Below are positions 34,018 through 41,772 of a stretch of DNA of 64,000 bases, piece by piece. The notes under the pieces are model-generated. The model worked only from the letters and a program-made list of their open reading frames with translations, made no database searches and had not been told where the DNA came from. This DNA comes from Pseudobutyrivibrio sp. UBA3626 (GTDB lineage Bacteria; Bacillota; Clostridia; Lachnospirales; Lachnospiraceae): NCBI GenBank assembly GCA_002373675.1, contig DFLF01000017.1, positions 186,001-250,000 on the forward strand. Reading direction: 5' to 3'. Numbering within the stretch: position 1 is the first letter of the stretch; each line of letters opens with the position of its first letter. Both the position numbers and the translations under genes were made by a program.

Positions 34018-34629
34018 ATGAATTATAATAACAAGCTATATACATTTACATATTATCTGTCCAATTTCTCCATGCACTTCTGGGATATATTGCATGGTAC
34101 CGACTTTTCTTATATAGATAAGTCAGTTGAAACTAATATCAACAGTCCATATTATGCTACTCCGTGGGCATCAATACATAACCTGCGACAATACATTAAG
34201 AATAATCTTGATGATGGCAAAAACCATAAAGTAATAGATCTCGGATGTGGCAAAGGATATATGCTGTATATATTTTCAATGCATAGCTTTGAAAAGGTAT
34301 CCGGAATTGAATACAACAGACATCTTAAGGAAATGGCAATCCAAAACCTACGGAAATTACATTTGCCGACTATGCCCGATATATACAGGGGCGATGCTTC
34401 CCTGTTTCGGGAATATAGTAAATATGACGTATTCTATCTGTATAATCCTTTTGACGAGAATACACTTAAGAATGTTATAAGACGCATTATGGATACTCTT
34501 TATAATCATCCTCGGACTTTATATCTTATCTACTGTAATCCCGTATACGAGGATGTTCTAATAGAATACGGCTGGAAGGAAGCATCACATTTCTACTACA
34601 AGACGAAAGTATATATCTATGAAAAGTAA
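34018..34629 (+). CDS. Class I SAM-dependent methyltransferase
   Basis: The 203-residue protein has the SAM-binding motif 'VIDLGCGKGYMLYIF' near residues 70-84, then 'VSGIEYNRHLKEMA' and 'DVFYLYNPFDEN' in the usual order of the Rossmann-like fold. It is short, with no obvious separate substrate domain. I chose the ATG at 34018; a GTG two codons earlier is possible. Its end overlaps the start of the 500-residue unknown gene by 11 nt, so the two are translationally coupled. Confidence 0.85.
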   Translation: MNYNNKLYTFTYYLSNFSMHFWDILHGTDFSYIDKSVETNINSPYYATPWASIHNLRQYIKNNLDDGKNHKVIDLGCGKGYMLYIFSMHSFEKVSGIEYNRHLKEMAIQNLRKLHLPTMPDIYRGDASLFREYSKYDVFYLYNPFDENTLKNVIRRIMDTLYNHPRTLYLIYCNPVYEDVLIEYGWKEASHFYYKTKVYIYEK

Positions 34630-36121
34630 TAATAAATTTGAATTTTATACTGACAAATATATGCACCGGGTATACGAAGATGCACCGGGACTTGAGCGAA
34701 TCAATAATACATTTAACAATATGTCCATTGACGAATATCTTATGCATCTAAAAGAAATGTATGTAGATAACGGCTCATTCACTCTCGATAAGGATATAGA
34801 GGAAGCAATCACAGAATATGCCACGGATATAATAGGCCATGATAATACCATGGCCTGCATAGATGTCCTAAGAAAGATTCCCCTTCTACATACAGCAGAT
34901 CACCACACCGTCAACTTCCATGCTATGACACTTCAGAGTAATCTCTTATATGAACGTCTTCTCAATATGTGTATTGATACTAATATTATCCCAATACTTA
35001 GTTGCAATAATATCGATATGAGTAACGCCTTCTATCCAAGAGGCATAATTATATATGACACAAATACCTCTCGACCTATAGAGATTCCCATATTTCCCTA
35101 CAAGATGAGAAAGGTAAGTATCTCTCATGCAAAACCTTATACAAGGGATATGTTAGATAGAACAGTTAGTACATTAGATAAGCATAAAATAAATGGGAGT
35201 ATCAACTCAGACATCTATAATACTACTCTTGAAATTATAGAAAAGGTATACTCTAACTCTGATGTACTTGCATGTAATCGCTACGGCGAGCAAATCATAC
35301 TTGCCAACTCATTATTATCTCAGAAATATCATACTGACAAAAATGTCACCCATATCTTCTTAGAACTTGAAGAGATAGCATCTCGCCTAATCAGTCATGA
35401 TCTGTGCGATGATAACTCTATTCTTAACAGGATGCTGTGGAATAAAGCCATCTTGGAGTCTCTAAGAAAGAATCTTGATGGTGTATCAGGATGTTGGAAC
35501 AGTATGAATGGAGGCACATTTTTGTTCTGGGGAATTGATGATAAAGGCAGAAGATATCGACTCTTGGGTGAAACAGACAATACATCGGGTTCAGGAATTA
35601 ATAGATTGATTCTTGCGGGAAACGATTTGGACGGTAACATACGCAGATTCGAGCTTGATAGAGAAACTCTTATATCTGCTTTAGAATCAAGAAGATTGTT
35701 GCCAGGTCTTTTTATGACATTCTTTACTCTTGGAATCGTACGTCATACCTGCTTAATTGGTGGTTGCTATCAGGGAGAATATCTTACGAAAATGTGTGAT
35801 GGAATCAAGAAATCCTGGACAGATAACCAGTCATTTATTGATGAAGACGTTAGTGAATTTCTATCAGCTCTTGATGAAAAGAAATTCCCATACATATGTG
35901 GCTCTCTATACTTAATAGGTACCAATAATGGGACATATTATCCTTATGGAAGTGTTGAGATGTGGAATAGTCCCTGTAACACATCCGAGTTCAACGAAGT
36001 TGTTAATATCAGCTTTAACAGAGCACAAAAGCTTGGTTTATATTGCTTCTATCCCGACTCTGTTCCTCCAAGCTTAAGAGAGGATAACTGGTGGGAGAAC
36101 ATATGCAAAGAACTGTTCTAA
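34619..36121 (+). CDS. Unknown 500-residue protein in a biosynthetic-looking operon
   Basis: I do not recognise this family. There are no membrane segments or signal peptide. Notable stretches are 'LLHTADHHTVNFHAMTLQSNLLYERLL' in part near residues 92-115, with adjacent histidines, and 'GCWNSMNGGTFLFWGIDDKGRRYRLL' in part near 285-310. A late segment reads 'GLFMTFFTLGIVRHTCLIGGCYQGEYL'. The paired histidines and Arg/Cys-rich late segment look like active-site conservation. The gene overlaps the methyltransferase gene by 11 nt and follows acetyltransferase and racemase genes, so a core role in making a small amino-acid-derived molecule is inference. It is convergent with the MATE gene. Confidence 0.7.
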   Translation: MKSNNKFEFYTDKYMHRVYEDAPGLERINNTFNNMSIDEYLMHLKEMYVDNGSFTLDKDIEEAITEYATDIIGHDNTMACIDVLRKIPLLHTADHHTVNFHAMTLQSNLLYERLLNMCIDTNIIPILSCNNIDMSNAFYPRGIIIYDTNTSRPIEIPIFPYKMRKVSISHAKPYTRDMLDRTVSTLDKHKINGSINSDIYNTTLEIIEKVYSNSDVLACNRYGEQIILANSLLSQKYHTDKNVTHIFLELEEIASRLISHDLCDDNSILNRMLWNKAILESLRKNLDGVSGCWNSMNGGTFLFWGIDDKGRRYRLLGETDNTSGSGINRLILAGNDLDGNIRRFELDRETLISALESRRLLPGLFMTFFTLGIVRHTCLIGGCYQGEYLTKMCDGIKKSWTDNQSFIDEDVSEFLSALDEKKFPYICGSLYLIGTNNGTYYPYGSVEMWNSPCNTSEFNEVVNISFNRAQKLGLYCFYPDSVPPSLREDNWWENICKELF

Positions 36122-36155
36122 CATATCCTTAGTCAGGCAAGTCAAAACAAAGGCT

Positions 36156-37892
36156 CTAGCACTTATACATGATAGTTGTCTCAGTCTTCCTACTTAAGAA
36201 ATAACTGTCAATGGATGATGTCATAAACCTGGATATAATATTCTCTCTAAAGGATTGTTCATATGTTGTATCTTCCACAAAATCAGTGAGAATGCAGTCA
36301 CTTCTTATAATAAGACTAATATCTTTGTTAATATCATCAGGACGAATTATGCTAATCTCTATATTATAAGTTGTATCATGTGCGTGGTCTAATATATTCA
36401 TCATATTTTCCTCTGCCATAAATACTATTCTGCCCCATCTTACAGAATCCAACCTCTCATCCTTAATATCTGTTTTTAGCTTTTTCAGGCAATCTCTAAT
36501 ATCATTTTCAGTAGCTTTTAGATTATAAGACAATTGCCGCCTTAAAGCATTTACATCAATAAAAAATCTGTTATAGTTTCCATCCATCCTGCGTCTAATG
36601 ACACCTATTATAATTAAGTTAAGTATCATTGATATAAGATATCCTGCTCCCAGTCCAATCCATATCCCTGCCGAACCATATATTTCTCCAAGAATGAATT
36701 GCATAATAATTGGAACAACAGTAGTTGTATACAATATAAACACAAATCCATATAGACGTTTTCCCATATATACATAATATCTCGAAAGCATGGTTCCAAT
36801 ACCAAGAAATATTATAAATGGTGTATATAGGCGTATTGACAAAACACTCGCGCTAATTGTTGCCTCCTCCCTTACACCGAAAAACTCCGGAATGAATGGT
36901 GACAAAAGCTGAATAATAACAGTAAGCACAACTGACAATTGTATAAAGAATACTAGCATGAACTTTATTGCTCTGTATATATTGACATTATTATCTTCTG
37001 CCTTGTATCTGTATATACTTGATTGTACGCAATTGGCAAGGCAAGAATACAAAGACATACACATAGTTTCAATATTAAGGATAATTGAGAACACAACCGT
37101 TCCCATTTCTCCCATCTCATATATAACTACTTTATTCATAACTATGGCAAAGATAAACGGACATATATAATCAGCACAAAGTATTAATCCTTCCAGGGTT
37201 AAGTGCATCAAACGTCTTATATCCACATAGACTCTGAATTTGAGACTGAATTTCCTTGAAAACATAGGAATGCTCTTAACAATAAGAGACGCAAGATATC
37301 CTACGGTTGTAGCAATACCAATTCCAAGAGTCCCCCATATGTCACATAGAATTATATTAAGTATAACAGTAACAATAAGCTTCGCTATAGATGATGCAAC
37401 ACATACACCCTCGAAGCCCTCGCCTATATGTATAAAATACAGAAAAGTATTAAGAAACATAAAAAGAGGCGCAAAAACAAGCCCCAGACAATACTGCGAC
37501 GCATAATCCGAGACTTCTCCTGAAATATGCATATGCCCATAGTAACTGCTACCTAGAATATATACTATTGCTGAAAAAGCAACTCCCAGTACGATACATA
37601 TAATCAGTCCCTGTCCAAACAGGCGATTGGCATCATCGGTATCTCCCCTGCCCTCAGCATATGCTATTGCTGCAAGGGTACCAGAAGGGATTATAATGTT
37701 AATAAATGTAAGAAATGTTATGAGGGGATTAACTACAGTTATACCGGATAGAGCCTGCTCTCCCAACATCCTTCCTGATACAGCAAAATCCGCAAGAAAC
37801 AAAGCGTAATCAATAATTCCAAGTAGTGCACCGTAAGCAACACATGATCTTATTCTCTTATGTAATAAATCATTATGAAATGTGAACATCAT
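36156..37892 (-). CDS. MATE efflux transporter fused to an RsbW-like domain
   Basis: The 578-residue protein has about 440 residues of a MATE-type transporter with twelve helices ('DFAVSGRMLGEQALSGITVVNP' opening). This is followed by about 130 soluble residues. The soluble part resembles the HATPase domain of RsbW/SpoIIAB kinases: 'RIVFMAEENMMNILDHAHDTTYNIEISIIRPDDINKD' in part matches the N-box region 'E-N-x-x-N-I'. The downstream 'D-N-G' box is replaced by 'RSDCILTDF', so ATP binding may be weakened. Typical MATE proteins stop near 450 residues. It overlaps the end of cstA by 4 nt; the second ATG (37889) has the better spacing to AGGAG. Confidence 0.82.
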   Translation of the reverse strand: MMFTFHNDLLHKRIRSCVAYGALLGIIDYALFLADFAVSGRMLGEQALSGITVVNPLITFLTFINIIIPSGTLAAIAYAEGRGDTDDANRLFGQGLIICIVLGVAFSAIVYILGSSYYGHMHISGEVSDYASQYCLGLVFAPLFMFLNTFLYFIHIGEGFEGVCVASSIAKLIVTVILNIILCDIWGTLGIGIATTVGYLASLIVKSIPMFSRKFSLKFRVYVDIRRLMHLTLEGLILCADYICPFIFAIVMNKVVIYEMGEMGTVVFSIILNIETMCMSLYSCLANCVQSSIYRYKAEDNNVNIYRAIKFMLVFFIQLSVVLTVIIQLLSPFIPEFFGVREEATISASVLSIRLYTPFIIFLGIGTMLSRYYVYMGKRLYGFVFILYTTTVVPIIMQFILGEIYGSAGIWIGLGAGYLISMILNLIIIGVIRRRMDGNYNRFFIDVNALRRQLSYNLKATENDIRDCLKKLKTDIKDERLDSVRWGRIVFMAEENMMNILDHAHDTTYNIEISIIRPDDINKDISLIIRSDCILTDFVEDTTYEQSFRENIISRFMTSSIDSYFLSRKTETTIMYKC

Positions 37893-39325
37893 TGCTCCTG
37901 TATTTGTCCTTCAGATGTCCGGTACGATTTCATTCTGTAACAATAGATGGCAAAAAGGACAAGCGCAAATACGATTCCTGCCGGATAACCTATCTCAGAA
38001 GGCAACCTAAAGCCTTCTCTAGCCATAATGATATATGTCAGACTAACGGCACTCATAAATGTTGCCGGAACAGCCGTAATAAGACTGTATATCTTTCTTT
38101 TACAATTCTTGACAAGATATACTGTACATACCCACAGTGCAATCATAGCAAGTGTCTGATTACTCCATGAGAAATATCTCCACAGAGCTGCAAAATCAAG
38201 TTGAGTCAAGATTCCACCAGCCACAAGAAGGGGAATTGTTATAATAAGTCGATTCCTGATCTTCTTCTGGTCAAGCCCCGTCCACTCGGATAGAATAAGT
38301 CTCGCACTGCGAAATGCCGTGTCACCCGATGTTATAGGACATATTACAACACCTATGATTGCAAGAATACCGCCTACTGTTCCAAGCATCTGTGTACTGA
38401 TATTATATACAACACCTGACTGTCCAGATACATTAATAGCCTCCATCAGACTACCTGTGTCCTGGTAAAATGCTACTCCTGCTGCCGCCCATACAAGAGC
38501 TATAACCGATTCTATTATCATAGCTCCATAGAATACTTTTCTTCCGTCCCTTTCCGATTTAATACATTTTGACATCATCGGAGACTGGGTGGCATGGAAT
38601 CCGGATATGGCACCGCAGGCTACAGTTACGAACATAAACGGCCATGTAGGAAGTCCTTCAGGGTGCATATTGGTAAGTGTAAGTTCTGCCATTTTGTAAT
38701 CACCGCTGAGGAAAATTGCCCCTGCGATACTTACAGCCATAATTATAAGTATTACACCAAATATAGGATAGAATTTTCCGATAATCTTATCTATTGGAAG
38801 GAGCGTTGCCAAAACGTAATATACAAGTATTACGATGGTCCAAAATGTCATATTAAGGGCATCAGGAGTAATCTTATCTAAAAGAACTGCAGGACTTGTA
38901 ACAAACACTGTTCCTGTAAGGAGAAGCAATACTACTGAGAACACTCTCATAATGTATAGTGCCGGTTTACCCATATATATACCGGCAAGCTGGGCAATGG
39001 ATGCACCGTTATGGCGTTCTGAAATCATTCCCGTCATATAATCGTGCACCGCACCGCCTAATATTGAGCCGAATACAATCCAAAGGAATACTACAGGGCC
39101 ATAGCAAGCACCCATAAGGGCACCGAAAATCGGTCCTGTTCCTGCAATGTTCAGCATCTGTATAAGTACAGCCTTCCATGTTTTCATAGGTGTATAGTCA
39201 ACACCGTCATTTATCGCCACCGCAGGCGTCGCACGATCATCAGGGCCAAATACATGCTCTGTGAGTTTTCCGTATGTAAAATATCCAATTATAAGTATAA
39301 GTATTGCAATAAAAAACGTAACCAT
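37889..39325 (-). CDS. cstA: Carbon starvation protein CstA-family transporter
   Basis: The 478-residue protein has about 12-13 helices and the CstA words 'NIAGTGPIFGALMGACYGPVVFLWIVFGSILGGAVHDYM' in part, 'MISERHNGAS' and 'GFHATQSPMMSK'. CstA-type proteins take up pyruvate or peptides depending on the member. Its TGA overlaps the ATG of the MATE gene (ATGA), so the two are coupled. It is of the shorter, Firmicute type compared with E. coli CstA (about 700 residues). Confidence 0.92.
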   Translation of the reverse strand: MVTFFIAILILIIGYFTYGKLTEHVFGPDDRATPAVAINDGVDYTPMKTWKAVLIQMLNIAGTGPIFGALMGACYGPVVFLWIVFGSILGGAVHDYMTGMISERHNGASIAQLAGIYMGKPALYIMRVFSVVLLLLTGTVFVTSPAVLLDKITPDALNMTFWTIVILVYYVLATLLPIDKIIGKFYPIFGVILIIMAVSIAGAIFLSGDYKMAELTLTNMHPEGLPTWPFMFVTVACGAISGFHATQSPMMSKCIKSERDGRKVFYGAMIIESVIALVWAAAGVAFYQDTGSLMEAINVSGQSGVVYNISTQMLGTVGGILAIIGVVICPITSGDTAFRSARLILSEWTGLDQKKIRNRLIITIPLLVAGGILTQLDFAALWRYFSWSNQTLAMIALWVCTVYLVKNCKRKIYSLITAVPATFMSAVSLTYIIMAREGFRLPSEIGYPAGIVFALVLFAIYCYRMKSYRTSEGQIQEQ

Positions 39326-39478
39326 AATTAGCGTCTCCTAATATTTTGCTCACCTAACTATTATACACAAAAATATGGTATTTTAAAGTCTTTCATATTA
39401 TATTTTTTTAAGATGGATATACAAAAGTTAAAGAATATGGTATAGTTTTTGTTGAGGCTTCGCAAGCATGCAGCGTAT

Positions 39479-39551
39479 CGGGATGTAGCGCAGGTGGTAG
39501 CGCGCGTGGTTAGGGACCACGAGGCCGCAGGTTCGAGTCCTGTCATTCCGA
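39479..39551 (+). tRNA. tRNA-Pro (anticodon AGG)
   Basis: A complete cloverleaf can be drawn: acceptor CGGGATG/CATTCCG, D stem GCGC/GCGC, anticodon stem CGTGG/CCACG with loop TTAGGGA, and T arm GCAGG-TTCGAGT-CCTGT, with discriminator A. The loop gives anticodon AGG, reading CCU proline codons. No CCA is encoded. A bidirectional hairpin terminator follows 14 nt downstream. Confidence 0.92.
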
Positions 39552-39564
39552 CTAAATAATACGA

Positions 39565-39600
39565 AATCCCGGGATAGAAAGGTTCATCTATCCCGGGATT
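39565..39600. terminator. Bidirectional terminator between tRNA-Pro and leader peptide gene
   Basis: The 14-bp perfect stem AATCCCGGGATAGA/TCTATCCCGGGATT has an 8-nt loop and a T-rich exit on the plus strand. It can stop both the tRNA transcript and the convergent peptide transcript. A related hairpin with the same CCCGGGATAGAT core lies at 40306-40345. Confidence 0.85.
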
Positions 39601-39603
39601 TTC

Positions 39604-39891
39604 TTAGTTCGTTGTATACCACCTATGTCCGCAATCATCACATTTATAGTCATATCTCGTTTTACCTTCGTAAAATCCATAGTCATTCCACTTTCGCACA
39701 TTAGTTGATCTACAATTAGGACACTTAGTATCCTCAAAGAAGCAACCTCCGCCTGATACAGCCTCAAGCTGTTCGTCATTTAGTTCAACACCTTCAGACT
39801 TTGCGAGGGCAAGAATCTCTTCAGGACTCTTACAAGCTTCAACCTTCTTGATTTGCTCATCAGTTAAACCTTTTAATAATTCTTTCCTCAT
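39604..39891 (-). CDS. Nif11-like leader peptide with zinc-ribbon-like core (40 kb locus)
   Basis: The 95-residue protein has the same leader as the peptides near 4.5 and 6.3 kb (MRKELLKGLTDEQIKKVEAC...LEAVSGG, 48 residues). The core has CPNCRS near 57-62 and CDDCGHRWYTT near 82-92, the same CX2C...CX2C arrangement. AGGAGG lies 8 nt before the ATG, and the shared promoter motif lies at 39960-39989. It is a stand-alone gene 36 kb from the sigma locus, ending at a terminator, so the regulon is dispersed. Confidence 0.87.
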   Translation of the reverse strand: MRKELLKGLTDEQIKKVEACKSPEEILALAKSEGVELNDEQLEAVSGGGCFFEDTKCPNCRSTNVRKWNDYGFYEGKTRYDYKCDDCGHRWYTTN

Positions 39892-39959
39892 AATTGATAC
39901 CTCCTAATATACATATTCATAATAATCTATCATTCCTTACTAACTATCTTACATTAATA

Positions 39960-39989
39960 TATACACACCTGCAACGCAAAATGCGACAT
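39960..39989 (-). promoter_or_regulatory. Putative ECF sigma promoter of the 40 kb leader peptide
   Basis: ATGTCGC (39983-39989, minus strand) and TGTATA (39960-39965) lie 17 nt apart, and TGTATA ends 69 nt before the ATG at 39891. This matches the copies at 4699-4728 and 6435-6464. Confidence 0.75.
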
Positions 39990-40001
39990 TATTCTATGTA
40001 G

Positions 40002-40031
40002 ATGTCGCCTATGATATTATAAATGTATATA
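40002..40031 (+). promoter_or_regulatory. Putative ECF sigma promoter, divergent copy
   Basis: On the plus strand ATGTCGC (40002-40008) is followed after 17 nt by TATATA (40026-40031), or after 15 nt by TGTATA (40024-40029). It faces away from the copy at 39960-39989. It lies 73 nt before the ATG of the broken leader peptide gene, the usual distance for this motif. Confidence 0.6.
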
Positions 40032-40042
40032 TATTATTGAAG

Positions 40043-40078
40043 GGTGACAGGTTGACAAAAGAACCGTCCCCTGTTACC
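40043..40078. repeat. Dispersed REP-like sequence, copy 2
   Basis: GGTGACAGG and CCTGTTACC form near-perfect inverted ends around TTGACAAAAGAACCGTCC. The core matches the copy at 4645-4675 at almost every base. It lies 25 nt before the ATG of the broken leader peptide gene, inside the presumed 5' untranslated region. Confidence 0.65.
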
Positions 40079-40103
40079 TTATATAATAAAAGGAGGTCTT
40101 ACT

Positions 40104-40303
40104 ATGAGGAAAGAATTATTAAAAGGCTTAACAACGAACAGCTTGAAGCAGTAGCCGGCGGATGCAGTGATGTCGGTAATGCTCGCAAATGCCCTGAATG
40201 TGGTGCTGACAACGCTAAGCTTGAGAAGGATTACGACACCAATCCGGGTAAGTTATTACTTCAATACACCTGTAAAAAATGCGGTCATAAATGGACTAAA
40301 TAA
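40104..40303 (+). pseudogene. Leader peptide gene broken by internal deletion
   Basis: AGGAGG precedes an ATG that reads MRKELLKGLT, exactly the family leader start, then shifts frame and stops at TAG (40152-40154) after 16 codons. In another frame the sequence continues with NNEQLEAVAGG, followed by a complete zinc-ribbon core (CPECGADN...CKKCGHKW) to 40303. About 28 leader codons are missing and the loss is not a multiple of three. The words CTTAAC/TTAAC at both ends suggest deletion between short direct repeats. An in-frame start at TTG 40037 would lie inside the REP-like sequence and is not credible. Confidence 0.8.
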
Positions 40304-40305
40304 TA

Positions 40306-40345
40306 AAAACCCGGGATAGATATGTTTATCTATCCCAGGTTTTTT
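40306..40345 (+). terminator. Terminator of the broken leader peptide gene
   Basis: The hairpin AACCCGGGATAGAT/ATCTATCCCAGGTT has one mismatch and is followed by TTTTTT. Its core matches the terminator at 39565-39600, so the two divergent peptide genes share promoter, leader and terminator sequences. Confidence 0.85.
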
Positions 40346-40389
40346 GTTAGTAAGCGAAAGGGGGCGACATGAAGCTTGTTATAAATGAG

Positions 40390-41739
40390 TTATCTAAAAA
40401 TCTTATTTAGAAAGTTATAGAAGCACTGCTCCCAAAACGGCTCATCATGTCCATAGCCTTTCACATAATCGGTTTGATTTTTCACTCCCATTTGACCTAG
40501 CACATCCCGATAGTAAAGCGTACAATCGATATTCCATGGGTCTTTATCTCCCACCGACATATAAAGGTAATAAGGAGTGTTTGCCTCTGTCGGCTGTGGG
40601 AATTTGTCGAATACAGGTGTATTCCAAAAAGTCCCCTTATAGAATTCAGTAGGAATAACTCCCGTATCCGGTGCAAATCCGGCAATATAGCCGAACTTGT
40701 CTAACCACTTAAAGCCTGTACAAAGGGATTTCGCACCACCCTCAGACAGACCTGCTACAGCTGTGTTTTCCCTGCCTGTTTTTACAGAATATGTCTTCTC
40801 AATAAACGGCATCAAATCAATTGCAACATCATCTATAGCCTTGTCATAAATATATCTAAGCTGTTCCTCACTTTTCGCACTCTTCTCACTTTGCTTGTCT
40901 GTATACATATCTACATTTACAATAATCATAGGAACAGTCAGTCCTTTTTGAAGCATATTGCCGTATAGCAATGTAAGAAATGAACCATCGTTAATCTGGT
41001 CACTATGACTTCCATCAAAGCCATGAAATACATACATTACAGGATATTTTTCATTCTCATTGTAACCTGCCGGAAGCAAAATATTACATTGCTTATAATC
41101 ACCTGCTACTGTTGAATAATAACTAACATCCTTTTCTACTCTTCCATAGTCTACACCGGATTGCCTTTCGAACATTTTATCCTCAACATCATAACGATTC
41201 TGCGTTCCATATGGGTCATAATTCGATGTAGTGCTCTCTTTTAGAATGCTAAATGTTATTGTAACATCTCCATTTCCAAGTAATTCCTTCATCTGCGATT
41301 CAGACTTATCTGTTATCCTGCCAAGTCTTGTGTATGCCCACGAGTTAGAGCCGTAGAAAACAGTAAGCTGATTGCCCGAATAAAGCATAATGTCTCCGGC
41401 ACTAGTTGTAGTCTGCACATCATTTCTTGGAAGGTTTTGTCCAATAGAACCCACCTGTTCAAATCCTCCATACATCGACATACTTATTGTAAGCGGATTC
41501 TCTTTAGCAAGTTGCTTTAGCGCATCTACCGACTCATTATCTTCCCATGCGACATTAACCTCTGTACCATTAATAGTCATCTTCAAATTCTTCATAGCAT
41601 CTGCATTGTCAACTGCCTGCGAAGCATTCTCATTTGCGTCATTAGAAGTAGCCTTATCCTCTGAATTATTCTGACAACCGCATGCAGTTACGGCAACACA
41701 TACTATCATTATTGCTACTAATAGACCTACCTTCTTCAT
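40390..41739 (-). CDS. Lipoprotein: cyclophilin-like domain plus esterase domain
   Basis: The 449-residue protein starts with a lipoprotein signal, and the lipobox VTAC ends at Cys 19, so it is anchored outside the membrane. Residues about 50-165 match the cyclophilin-like fold (PF18050 type: 'MTINGTEVNVAWEDNESVDALKQLA', 'GDIMLYSGNQLTVFYGSNSWAYTRLGRI' in part). Residues about 205-449 are an esterase-D/feruloyl-esterase-like alpha/beta hydrolase. The latter has 'YPVMYVFHGFDGS', nucleophile serine in 'GLSEGG' and a late 'GYGHDEPFW' histidine. It starts 33 nt after ilvB but its role is not related to it. It may deacylate plant or bacterial polysaccharides. Confidence 0.87.
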   Translation of the reverse strand: MKKVGLLVAIMIVCVAVTACGCQNNSEDKATSNDANENASQAVDNADAMKNLKMTINGTEVNVAWEDNESVDALKQLAKENPLTISMSMYGGFEQVGSIGQNLPRNDVQTTTSAGDIMLYSGNQLTVFYGSNSWAYTRLGRITDKSESQMKELLGNGDVTITFSILKESTTSNYDPYGTQNRYDVEDKMFERQSGVDYGRVEKDVSYYSTVAGDYKQCNILLPAGYNENEKYPVMYVFHGFDGSHSDQINDGSFLTLLYGNMLQKGLTVPMIIVNVDMYTDKQSEKSAKSEEQLRYIYDKAIDDVAIDLMPFIEKTYSVKTGRENTAVAGLSEGGAKSLCTGFKWLDKFGYIAGFAPDTGVIPTEFYKGTFWNTPVFDKFPQPTEANTPYYLYMSVGDKDPWNIDCTLYYRDVLGQMGVKNQTDYVKGYGHDEPFWEQCFYNFLNKIFR

Positions 41740-41772
41740 AGCTGTGATACTTCCTCCTGCATTATTTTATTT

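Noticed and set aside
40037..40303. An 88-codon open frame starting at TTG 40037 and ending with the zinc-ribbon core
   Set aside because: The start has no ribosome site and lies next to the REP-like sequence. The true start signals are at 40104 in another frame, so this is a remnant of a broken gene.
40358..40378. GGCGACAT before 40370 as an ECF-type promoter on the minus strand
   Set aside because: There is no TGTATA-like box at 17 nt and no gene start at the required distance.
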